Source of the DNA: UBA4416 sp040387555
GTDB taxonomy: Bacteria; Bacteroidota; Bacteroidia; B-17B0; Aurantibacillaceae
Length of the DNA stretch: 64,000 nt
Assembly: GCA_040387555.1 (NCBI GenBank)
Contig: JAZKDO010000003.1
Location: 1,151,033-1,215,032 of the forward strand
Direction of reading: 5' to 3'
Under the pieces are notes generated by a model. It was given only the letters and a program-made list of their open reading frames with translations, searched no databases and had not been told where the DNA came from. Below, in pieces: positions 26,718-34,955 of the stretch; positions within the stretch are counted from its first letter, which is position 1, and every line of letters starts with the position of its first letter. Position numbers and translations under genes: made by a program.

Positions 26718-28655
26718 ATGAGTAACAGTATAGAAAGAATAAAAAAATTAAAAGAACTTTTACTGCTGGAGCGTGAAGAAGATTACGCACAGTATAAAGA
26801 ACAATTTTTAAGAGCAGGTATTGAGCAAAGAAAAAAAAATGGAGTAACCTGGTTCCCAATTCAGATTTTATCTGATGAATTGGGTTACGCTGATTTTGTG
26901 CATTTAGAGATTGAGCGAACGAATAGTCTGGATATGCCACACCAGTTCAGTATAGGAAAAAATGTAACACTTTTCTCCAACAAAAATCCGGATGATGTCC
27001 AGGAGATTTCAGGAACTATTAAACAATCAGGAAGAAATAAAATGAAACTCATTCTTCACACAGACGAATTGCCTGATTGGTGTTACGAGGGTAGGTTAGG
27101 GGTGAATATTCAATTTGACGATAATAGTTATATTGAAATGCAAAAAGCCCTGGATGAAGTTATTGGTGCCAGAAATAACAGGGTTGCAGAGCTGCGTGAA
27201 ATTATTGATGGAACAGAAATGCCTTCATTCGAAAAAACAGATGAAAGTATTGTTATTCCTCAATTAAATTTATCCCAAAACAGGGCAGTACGGCATATTT
27301 TAGCTGCTAATGATATTGCGGTGGTTCATGGGCCACCAGGAACTGGGAAAACAACAACAATTGTTCAGGCTATCAGGTTAGTTTTACAAACCGAAAAACA
27401 GGTATTGGTTTGTGCGCCTACTAATACAGCGGTTGATTTGTTAACTGAGAAATTGATTGAGCAAGGAGTGAATGTATTACGTGTTGGCCATCCGGCAAGG
27501 GTTTCAGAAGAACTTCAGAAAACAACCATCGACGGACAAATTCAATCACATGCCAATTATAAGGATATAAAAAATTTGCGTCGGAATGCGGAGGAGTATT
27601 TTAAAATGGCTTCTAAATTTAAACGCGTATTTGGGAAAGAAGATGCGAAACAAAGAGCGATGTATTATACCGAAGCAAGAAACTGCATTAAAGAATCACG
27701 CCTATTAGAAGATTATATCGTTGACTCTTTATTTGACCAGGCACAGGTTATCTGTTGCACGCCGGTAACTTCCACCAATAGGTCTTTATCAAAGAAAAAA
27801 TTTAATACCTTGTTTTTTGATGAAGCGTCTCAGGCACTGGAAGCTATCTCATGGATTCCACTTTTGAAATGCAACCGTGTTATATTGAGTGGCGATCATT
27901 TTCAATTACCACCGGTTGTAAAAAGCATTAAAGCGAAACAGGAAGGCCTTGATAGAACCATGTTAGACAGGTGCATCACTCACGATGAAATTTCAACTTT
28001 GTTAACGCATCAGTATCGCATGCATCACCAGATCATGGCTTTCAGTAATTCGTATTTTTATAATAATCAACTGGAAGCAGATGCAACAGTAAAAGATTCG
28101 GTATTATGTAGAAATGAAGACATCGAGATTTTGAATGTTCCTATCGAATTAATTGATACTGCCGGTTGTAGTTTTGATGAATTACAAAATCCGGAAACTT
28201 TAAGTATGTCTAATAAAGGTGAAGCTGATTTGTTATTTAAGCATCTTGAATTATTATTACAGCAGTACCAGAATTCAGGAGAAGTTAGCAGAATAAGCAT
28301 TGGTATTATCGCCCCTTATAAAGAACAAATTGAATTATTGAAAGAAAAACTATTGGAGTTTGATTATTCAGTTTATGCTGTAAATGAATTAGCGGTGAAA
28401 ACGATTGATGGGTTTCAGGGAGAAGAACGGGATATCATTTATATTTCGTTGGTGCGAAGCAACCCGGAATCTGAGATAGGATTTTTATCCGACATCCGCC
28501 GGATGAATGTGGCATTAACCCGTGCTAAAAAGAAATTAGTAGTGATCATGGATACCGCTACCATTGGTAACCATCCTTTTTATAAAGCTTTCATAGAGTA
28601 CTGCGAAAAAAACAATTTCTATAAATCTGCGTGGGAGTACAATTACGAGTCTTAA
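26718..28655 (+). CDS. SF1B DNA/RNA helicase, UPF1/SMUBP-2-like
   Basis: 645 residues. The N-terminal 180 or so residues resemble the beta-barrel and stalk region of IGHMBP2-type helicases. Walker A is GPPGTGKT (205-212), motif Ia CAPTNTAVDLL, motif II FDEASQALE, motif III LSGDHFQLPPV, motif IV-V LTHQYRMH and TIDGFQGEERDIIYISLVRSN, motif VI RRMNVALTRAKKK. All motifs for ATP-driven 5'-to-3' unwinding are intact. Cellular role in bacteria is not established. It has its own terminator downstream. Confidence 0.9.
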   Translation: MSNSIERIKKLKELLLLEREEDYAQYKEQFLRAGIEQRKKNGVTWFPIQILSDELGYADFVHLEIERTNSLDMPHQFSIGKNVTLFSNKNPDDVQEISGTIKQSGRNKMKLILHTDELPDWCYEGRLGVNIQFDDNSYIEMQKALDEVIGARNNRVAELREIIDGTEMPSFEKTDESIVIPQLNLSQNRAVRHILAANDIAVVHGPPGTGKTTTIVQAIRLVLQTEKQVLVCAPTNTAVDLLTEKLIEQGVNVLRVGHPARVSEELQKTTIDGQIQSHANYKDIKNLRRNAEEYFKMASKFKRVFGKEDAKQRAMYYTEARNCIKESRLLEDYIVDSLFDQAQVICCTPVTSTNRSLSKKKFNTLFFDEASQALEAISWIPLLKCNRVILSGDHFQLPPVVKSIKAKQEGLDRTMLDRCITHDEISTLLTHQYRMHHQIMAFSNSYFYNNQLEADATVKDSVLCRNEDIEILNVPIELIDTAGCSFDELQNPETLSMSNKGEADLLFKHLELLLQQYQNSGEVSRISIGIIAPYKEQIELLKEKLLEFDYSVYAVNELAVKTIDGFQGEERDIIYISLVRSNPESEIGFLSDIRRMNVALTRAKKKLVVIMDTATIGNHPFYKAFIEYCEKNNFYKSAWEYNYES

Positions 28656-28668
28656 CTATAATAAAAAA

Positions 28669-28693
28669 GCACAGTTGAATATCTCAACTGTGC
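28669..28693. terminator. Bidirectional terminator
   Basis: A perfect 10-bp stem, GCACAGTTGA (28669-28678) with TCAACTGTGC (28684-28693), is flanked by A-rich sequence on the left and CTCTTTAAAA on the right. It lies in the 56-base gap between the convergent helicase and DUF4139 genes and can serve both. Confidence 0.75.
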
Positions 28694-28711
28694 CTCTTTA
28701 AAAACAATTTA

Positions 28712-30391
28712 CTAATTACATGCCACTGCCATGTATTTTGGTGCTTTAATCTGGTACATCAGCGTTAATTTTTTACTATCCTTCGCCTGAATAGTAGATC
28801 GCCATTTTAAGATACCTGTGACTTCGTCGTATTTTGCCCCTGATAGTTCTTTCCTGTCGATGGTCACTGTTTTATCCTGAGCCAATGGTAACTGATCAAT
28901 CACTTCAATTTCAATTTTAGAGGTTCGTGAGTTTTTCATGGTAATCTCAAAAGTATATTGATGCAAGATATCGTTATCCAGAATTTTTTGAGAGCACTTG
29001 TCTTTTATTTTCTGACGTTTAATGGCGATATTTTTATCAATTCCTAAAGACAATTGAATAGTATCTTCTGTTCCTCCCGGTGCTAAACTTGTTTCTCCAA
29101 CATAGGACCCATCATAATAAATAGACGCTTGTCCCGACATAGTAATTGCATCTTCCCAATCTGCCAGCACAGCGGTTAAATAAACATTGTTGTTTAATTT
29201 TGGTATTGCTTTGTATCGGTAAGCAGTTTTCAGGTCTTTCACCATGATAGCCGCAAAATGTTGTTTGCCATCGCTTGGAATATTGTAGTTTAATTTTATC
29301 TCGTATTCTGTTTCTATAACATTTTCACTCACTGAAGTATAATCATAAGCATTTTTTGCTATGGCCACTTCTTCCTGCTCTAAAGTTGCGTAATCTGCTC
29401 TACTTTCTACTAATTTATCTGATATAGACATACTTGCAGGACTTGTTTGATTCATTTGTTTTTTAGTTTTGTAAGTTTGATTCGTATACCCTAGATACCA
29501 AGGAGATAAGTCAGGAAGGTTATATGAACGGTTTGGATTAGCTGTAGATAAAATGAGTTTAACATTTCCCCAATCTATACCGGATTGCTGATGAATTTGT
29601 GCTTTATAAGTTAACTTTACATTTTGTTCGTTGGATATAGCTCTCAGATCATAAGACGGAGTCCAACCGGCATTGGTGATGTAATAATTAATATTTACCG
29701 TTGCTTGTGAGGCCTGATCAGCTATTACATGTACTAAAATTCTATAGTCTACTTTCTCAACTTCTCCGCTATTATTTTGGTTAGCTAATTCGTTGCTGAC
29801 ATTTATGATGCGTTCATTTAATACTGTTTTTTTTGACTCTAGTTTTTCACGATCGCGTTTTAGTTTTAATTGTTCAGCATTTATGTTATATAATTTCTCA
29901 CGGAGATAAGATAAGCCATCTTTGAGAGAGGCAATACTATCTCTTTTTGATTGACCTTTATATAAGCTATAGTTAAGCAATACATTCTTTTCTGTTGATA
30001 GTGCGTCAGATTTCGCTGTGATCTCCTCCAGTAAATAATTGATTTCCTGCAAGCTATCATTAACATGTTTCAGTAATTTTTTATAACGTACATCTCCATT
30101 AAGTTTTGCTTTATCAAATTCAGGATAATGTACGACATGCTGAATGTCAGCTATGATAAAATTCCCATTTCCGGATGCTTGTATTGCTGAAGCATTAATG
30201 CAATTTTCTAATCCTGAAAAGATTAGGGTATTTTGTCCTGCAGCTAAATTAACACTGGCGTTGCGGTGCACCTGTGCACCTTGCATGTAAACTATTATTT
30301 TTTCGGGCTTTGATTTAATATTTTTTTCTGTGTCAGCGGCAAAAGTTTTACCAATGGTTAAACTTAATGCAAGTATCAAAAGTGTTTTCAT
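28712..30391 (-). CDS. DUF4139 / MuiA-like exported protein
   Basis: 559 residues from the ATG at 30391, where the sequence becomes a signal peptide (MKTLLILALSLTIGKTFAA). The frame runs on to 30484, but that part overlaps a repeat. The N-terminal DUF4140-like part has VYMQGAQVHRNASVNLAAGQNTLIFSGLE; a coiled coil follows (about 95-200); the C-terminal DUF4139 domain includes YYITNAGWTPSYDLRA and VKLTYKAQIHQQSGIDWGNVKLILSTANPN. Relatives are called mucoidy inhibitor A, but the biochemical function is unknown. It is probably periplasmic or surface exposed. Confidence 0.82.
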   Translation of the reverse strand: MKTLLILALSLTIGKTFAADTEKNIKSKPEKIIVYMQGAQVHRNASVNLAAGQNTLIFSGLENCINASAIQASGNGNFIIADIQHVVHYPEFDKAKLNGDVRYKKLLKHVNDSLQEINYLLEEITAKSDALSTEKNVLLNYSLYKGQSKRDSIASLKDGLSYLREKLYNINAEQLKLKRDREKLESKKTVLNERIINVSNELANQNNSGEVEKVDYRILVHVIADQASQATVNINYYITNAGWTPSYDLRAISNEQNVKLTYKAQIHQQSGIDWGNVKLILSTANPNRSYNLPDLSPWYLGYTNQTYKTKKQMNQTSPASMSISDKLVESRADYATLEQEEVAIAKNAYDYTSVSENVIETEYEIKLNYNIPSDGKQHFAAIMVKDLKTAYRYKAIPKLNNNVYLTAVLADWEDAITMSGQASIYYDGSYVGETSLAPGGTEDTIQLSLGIDKNIAIKRQKIKDKCSQKILDNDILHQYTFEITMKNSRTSKIEIEVIDQLPLAQDKTVTIDRKELSGAKYDEVTGILKWRSTIQAKDSKKLTLMYQIKAPKYMAVACN

Positions 30392-30469
30392 AAATAAATT
30401 TTTTAGGATTTCTCTTTGGATGGAAAAGACGAAGGAATTCCATAAATAAAAGTTTTTATTTTTTATTTT

Positions 30470-30576
30470 GGGCGAGCCCTGCAAAGATACAGGCAGGTCA
30501 GGTTTTCAGTTACAATCTTTTGTTCGTCCCTCACAAAAGGATTTTACTTCTCCCGATAGCTATCGGGATCACGCGG
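30470..30576 (-). repeat. Dispersed extragenic hairpin repeat, copy 2 (inverted)
   Basis: Read on the minus strand it carries the same blocks as copy 1: GCGTGATC, AAATCCTTTT, AAAAGATTG, ACTGAAAA, GACC, ATCTTTGC and GGCTCGCCC. The terminal hairpin is CCTGC/GCAGG around CTGTATCTTT. A second palindrome, CCCGATAGCTATCGGG, lies inside. It faces copy 3 across about 40 bases. Confidence 0.7.
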
Positions 30577-30616
30577 CTATATTCTTATAATGAATTTTAA
30601 CTTATGATGAAGGTGA

Positions 30617-30718
30617 ATTGCGTGAAGGATAGAACAAAAATCCTTTTATGGAATGTAATGGAATAAAAGATTGAAGTGATAGCCTGACGGCGCAGCCTCT
30701 TTGCGCCGGCACGCCCAA
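30617..30718 (+). repeat. Dispersed extragenic hairpin repeat, copy 3
   Basis: Blocks shared with copies 1 and 2: GCGTGAAGGAT, AAAATCCTTTT, AAAAGATTG, GCCTGAC, CTCTTTGC and GGCACGCCCAAA. The terminal stem is GGCGCA/TGCGCC around GCCTCTT, different in sequence from the other copies yet still paired. Copies 2 and 3 fill most of the 342-base gap between the DUF4139 gene and recR. Confidence 0.7.
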
Positions 30719-30733
30719 ATTTTTCAAAACTGA

Positions 30734-31351
30734 TTATCTCGATAAACTATTATTATAAGGAATACGGTTTATAATTGATCGGCCAAGTGTTACTTCATCG
30801 GTATATTCTAATTCATCCCCAACGGCTATTCCGCGAGCGATTGCTGATAAGGTCAGATCGAACGCAGCTAATTTTTTGAAGATAAAAAAGCTGGTGGTTT
30901 CACCTTCCATGGTGGCATTTAAAGCTAAAATAATTTCTTTCACTTCTTGTCTTGCTACTTTTTCTACCAGGGAATCAATGGTTAAGTTACTTGGGCCAAT
31001 GCCTTCCATCGGCGAAATTAAACCTCCCAATACATGGTATACACCTTTGTATAAACCCGTGTTTTCAATAGCCATTACGTCACGGTAATCCTGAACGACA
31101 CAAACTACTTGCTGGTTTCTGGCCGGATTTGCACACACTTCACAAATGTCGTGATCCGATATGGTATGACAATTCCTGCAAAATTTTAAGTCATGTTTTA
31201 ATGCCTTAATGATCTCAGAAAAATGAGTCACATCCTGTTCGTCCTGCTTAATGATATGCAAAACGTAACGTAATGCAGATTTCTTACCAACTCCTGGTAA
31301 ACTTGAGAAATGACCTACGGCCTGTTCTATTAACTTAGAAGTAAATTCCAC
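30734..31351 (-). CDS. recR: Recombination protein RecR
   Basis: 205 residues, normal for RecR, which acts with RecF/RecO to load RecA at gaps. An N-terminal helix-hairpin-helix (HFSSLPGVGKKSALRYVLHI, 14-33) is followed by a C4 zinc finger with C58, C61, C70 and C73, then a Toprim domain (VVCVVQDYRDVMAIENTGLYKGVYHVLGG). The C terminus, LARGIAVGDELEYTDEVTLGRSI, is the Walker-B-like conserved end of the family. Confidence 0.95.
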   Translation of the reverse strand: MEFTSKLIEQAVGHFSSLPGVGKKSALRYVLHIIKQDEQDVTHFSEIIKALKHDLKFCRNCHTISDHDICEVCANPARNQQVVCVVQDYRDVMAIENTGLYKGVYHVLGGLISPMEGIGPSNLTIDSLVEKVARQEVKEIILALNATMEGETTSFFIFKKLAAFDLTLSAIARGIAVGDELEYTDEVTLGRSIINRIPYNNSLSR

Positions 31352-31372
31352 TGCGTACTGTTATTTTTGAAA

Positions 31373-32935
31373 TTACTTTGCTAATTCGATGTTCATGTTG
31401 ATTTCAGCCTGGTATGAAACTTTGTCAAGCACTTCAATATTTTTAGTAACTGTTTTAAAACCGGGTGCATCGATAATCATCTGGTATTTTCCCGGAGGAA
31501 GTATCACAACAAATCTTCCGGATGACGGATTCGGTAAATAATTTCCAACAAGTTCGTTGGTAATATTATCATTTACAGAAATAAATACATCATTGTAATT
31601 AATTGCCATATTATCTTTGGTTGTAAATGCTCCTATTACCACAGAATAATCGCTTTCTACTTCATTAAAAGCTACACGGTAAATGTCAAAATCGCCCTGC
31701 CCACCAACTTTTGCAGAAGCAATGTAACCGTATTTTCCATTTTTAGAAATGCGGAAATTCATATCATCATCGGTAGTGTTAATTGGGTAACCGATATTTT
31801 TTGGACTTGCGAAGCTTGAATTAATTTCATCATAAGCCGATTTAAAAATATCATAGCCTCCCATACTGGTGTGCCCTTTTGATGAGAAATATAAAATTTT
31901 TCCATCAGGAGAAATATTTGGAAAATCCTCATCGTAAGGAGTATTAATTTCAGGGCCGGCATTTTTTGGCTCCGACCACTTTTTTCCAATTCTTTTACAC
32001 AAATAAATGTCAGTTCCTCCTAAACCGCCTTTTCTGCTACTCGCAAAAAATAATGTGTTGCCATCTGAGGATATGGAAGCAGCAATTTCATCACCACCGG
32101 TATTTATTTTGGCGTCTAGTTTCTCAGGTTTGGAGTACATACCCTGAGCATCAAGCTTACTTATATAAATATTCCCTTTACCTAAACCTTCCGGCAAATA
32201 AAGCAAAATATTATCTCCGCTTTCACTCAAACCTATTACTTCCATTCCTCCATTACCAGAGTTTACAGGGGCGCCAATGGGACTTGCTTTCATATATTCT
32301 CCATTAACTACTCTCGAAATATAAATAGAGTTGTTATAGTTTCCGTTTTCCTGTTTTTCCGCATTTTTTTCAGGACGCTTAGTATTGTAAACCAGAAATG
32401 ATTCATTTGCTGTTACAAATGGATAATAATCACTGTATTCAGAATTTATATTGGAACCCAAATTTCGGAATGAAACATCTACGGGGAATTTCATTAATTC
32501 TTTAGCGTTGATGCAATGCTGAATCTGTAAATCAGCATCCACTAAATTAAAGGCAGTTCCTTTAGCTTCGAGTTTAAACTTTTTAAATGCTGTGATAGCC
32601 TCATCAAATCTTCCCGAGTATTGATAGGCTCTGCCAAGCAAATATTCCGTGTTAGGTTCATGTTTTTCTTTTCGGGTTACAATCTCCAGATATGGTGCAG
32701 CTTTCCCTTTATTGGTATTATTGTTAAGGTAACAAACACCAACATTATAATTGTAAGATTCGTTCCTTGGATCTTCGTTGAGTAATTGTAAATAGTCAAT
32801 CAGAGCATCTTCATAATTGCCAACTTTCATTTTATTAGCTGCAGCTTCAGGAGTTACTTTCGTTAAACCTTCATCTTGTCCGTAGTAAACAGTAGAAATG
32901 CATATAAGGCCAAATAATAAAAAATGTTTTGTCAT
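31373..32935 (-). CDS. TPR and PD40 beta-propeller exported protein
   Basis: 520 residues with a signal peptide (MTKHFLLFGLICISTVYYGQ). TPR units occupy about 25-150. PD40/WD40-like blades follow, with recurrent F-V-T-A-N-E, S-S-D-G-N-T-L-F-F-A-S-S-R-K-G-G-L-G-G-T-D-I-Y and I-S-P-D-G-K-I-L-Y-F-S-S-K-G segments. The last 80 residues are a carboxypeptidase-regulatory-like or PEGA-like beta domain (FVVILPPGKYQMIIDAPGFK). The architecture resembles T9SS and gliding proteins such as PorE, but the OmpA peptidoglycan-binding domain is absent, so it is a shortened relative or a paralogue. It is 21 bases downstream of nothing coding on its strand except recR beyond its end. Confidence 0.8.
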   Translation of the reverse strand: MTKHFLLFGLICISTVYYGQDEGLTKVTPEAAANKMKVGNYEDALIDYLQLLNEDPRNESYNYNVGVCYLNNNTNKGKAAPYLEIVTRKEKHEPNTEYLLGRAYQYSGRFDEAITAFKKFKLEAKGTAFNLVDADLQIQHCINAKELMKFPVDVSFRNLGSNINSEYSDYYPFVTANESFLVYNTKRPEKNAEKQENGNYNNSIYISRVVNGEYMKASPIGAPVNSGNGGMEVIGLSESGDNILLYLPEGLGKGNIYISKLDAQGMYSKPEKLDAKINTGGDEIAASISSDGNTLFFASSRKGGLGGTDIYLCKRIGKKWSEPKNAGPEINTPYDEDFPNISPDGKILYFSSKGHTSMGGYDIFKSAYDEINSSFASPKNIGYPINTTDDDMNFRISKNGKYGYIASAKVGGQGDFDIYRVAFNEVESDYSVVIGAFTTKDNMAINYNDVFISVNDNITNELVGNYLPNPSSGRFVVILPPGKYQMIIDAPGFKTVTKNIEVLDKVSYQAEINMNIELAK

Positions 32936-33081
32936 TTTTGAAAGTTTTTAAAATATCAGAACACTAATTTATACAATTTGATAGAATTGACACGCTAATG
33001 TGAAAAACTGTTGAAATTCTTTAAATAAAACGAACACTATTTGCTTAATATTGATATTTAAGCATACCTAAACATTGAAAC

Positions 33082-34746
33082 ATGATTTCTTCAATCACCT
33101 TTTTTAGAACATTCGTATTTTGCCTTTTTGTTTTGGCATTCACTACCTGTTCAGATTATAATCAGGAAACTGACAAACGAACCGTTTTTAATTATAATGA
33201 AATGGCGGGAATTAGTAGTCTTGATCCTGCATCAGCAAATAACACTGAAGATATCTGGGGTGTGAACCAGGTGTATAGTGGATTGGTTCAAATGAATGAT
33301 TCATTAGCTGTTCAGCCGTGCATCGCTAAAAATTGGTTTGTAAGTGATGATGGATTAACGTATACGTTTACGTTGAGAAACGATGTTTACTTTCACGACA
33401 ACCAGTGTTTTGAAAATGGAAAAGGTAGAAAAGTGACTGCAAGAGATTTTGTGATATCCTTCAATCGCTTGTATGATGCGCGTGTCAGCAGTGCGGTTTC
33501 ATTATTGTCAAATATTGATCGTACTGAAAAAACAGGATATAAAGGTTTTTCTTCTGTAAACGATTCTACTTTCGTAATTTATTTGAAAGAACCCTTTAGT
33601 GCATTTTTAAGTGTACTCACCATGAAATATTTTTCCGTAATCCCTTTTGAAGCCGCAGATTTTTATGGACAGGATTTTAGAAGAAACCCCGTTGGAACCG
33701 GACCGTTTAAATTTAAATTATGGGAAGAAGGAACTAAACTGGTGTTGTTGAAGAACGAAAATTATTTTGAGTTTGAAGGCACAAAACGTTTGCCTTACTT
33801 GGATGCTGTAACCATTTCTTTTGTGAAAGATAGGGAGACTGCTTTCATGGAATTATTAAATGGTAAGTACGATATGTTGAGTGGCGCGGATGCCTTTAAT
33901 ATAAATGAGGTGTTGGATAAAAATGGAAATCTGCAACCTGTATATGCTGAAAAGTTCAATATGCAAAAACAAACATTCCTAAAAACTGATTATCTTGGAA
34001 TATTGGTTGATGAAAATATTGATATCGTAAAAAAATCACCATTGCGAATCAAAGCTTTAAGAAAAGCCATTAATTATGGTTTCGACCGTGTTAAGTTAGT
34101 GAAGTTCTTTCGTAACAATATTGGTTATCCTGCAACGGCTGGATTTATCCCAAATGGCTTGCCTTCATTTAATGAAAAAATTGTAAAAGGGTATACCTAT
34201 AATCCTGAAAAAGTGAGACAGTTGCTTATAGAGGCAGGCTTTCCGGAGGGTAAAGGTCTTCCTGAAATTACACTTCATACTACAGATAATTATCTGGAAC
34301 AAACAGAATTTGTTCAGTCACAGTTAGCAGATAATAATATCAAAGTAAATATCAGCGTTGATAAGCCTGTTGTGTTGAGACAAGCTGTTGCAAGCTGTGA
34401 ATACAACCTATTTAAAAAATCATGGGTAGGGGATTATGCAGATGAGGAAAACTTCATGAGTTTGTTTTATAGTAAGAATTTTGCACCAGTAGGCTCAAAC
34501 TATACGCATTACAAGAATCCTGAATTTGATATCCTATTTGAAAAAGTAATCCAGGAACAAAACCGTGAAGTAAAAAATGCGCTGTATCAGCAAATGGATC
34601 AAATGTTAATTGATGATGCGCCAATTGTTCCATTATATTACGATCAGGTAATCAGGTTGGTAAATAAGTCTGTTAGGGATTTTTCAACGAACCCGATGAA
34701 TTTGTTGAATCTTAAATATGTAAAAAAAGAAACAAAGAAAGAGTAG
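33082..34746 (+). CDS. Peptide/oligopeptide ABC transporter substrate-binding lipoprotein
   Basis: 554 residues, SBP_bac_5 family. The N terminus (MISSITFFRTFVFCLFVLAFTTCSDYNQE) has a lipobox, FTTC. Family segments are MAGISSLDPASANNTEDIWGVNQVYSGLVQMN, WFVSDDGLTYTFTLRNDVYFHD, RNPVGTGPFKFKLWEEGTKLVLLKNENYF and IKALRKAINYGFDR. Such proteins deliver peptides, nickel or other solutes to an ABC permease. No permease genes lie nearby, so the partner must be elsewhere or the protein may act as an orphan receptor. Confidence 0.87.
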   Translation: MISSITFFRTFVFCLFVLAFTTCSDYNQETDKRTVFNYNEMAGISSLDPASANNTEDIWGVNQVYSGLVQMNDSLAVQPCIAKNWFVSDDGLTYTFTLRNDVYFHDNQCFENGKGRKVTARDFVISFNRLYDARVSSAVSLLSNIDRTEKTGYKGFSSVNDSTFVIYLKEPFSAFLSVLTMKYFSVIPFEAADFYGQDFRRNPVGTGPFKFKLWEEGTKLVLLKNENYFEFEGTKRLPYLDAVTISFVKDRETAFMELLNGKYDMLSGADAFNINEVLDKNGNLQPVYAEKFNMQKQTFLKTDYLGILVDENIDIVKKSPLRIKALRKAINYGFDRVKLVKFFRNNIGYPATAGFIPNGLPSFNEKIVKGYTYNPEKVRQLLIEAGFPEGKGLPEITLHTTDNYLEQTEFVQSQLADNNIKVNISVDKPVVLRQAVASCEYNLFKKSWVGDYADEENFMSLFYSKNFAPVGSNYTHYKNPEFDILFEKVIQEQNREVKNALYQQMDQMLIDDAPIVPLYYDQVIRLVNKSVRDFSTNPMNLLNLKYVKKETKKE

Positions 34747-34955
34747 AAATTGCGAGTTTGTGTAATTCCAACTCTTTAAGATCATTTTAGTGAGAAAAAT
34801 ATCTTAAATCTTTTACTTTTTAACAAATACCTGAGTGGCAAAATTGTAAAACATTTTTTTTATATATTTTCATTTTATCCCTATTTTTAACCTTTTGGTG
34901 GTTATTATTGATAAAGAAAGAAATAACCTCACACTATTACTAAAGCAATAAATTT

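Noticed and set aside
26647..26940. Minus-strand frame antisense to the helicase start
   Set aside because: It begins inside a well-supported helicase gene and runs through the extragenic palindrome; hydrophobicity arises from antisense codons.
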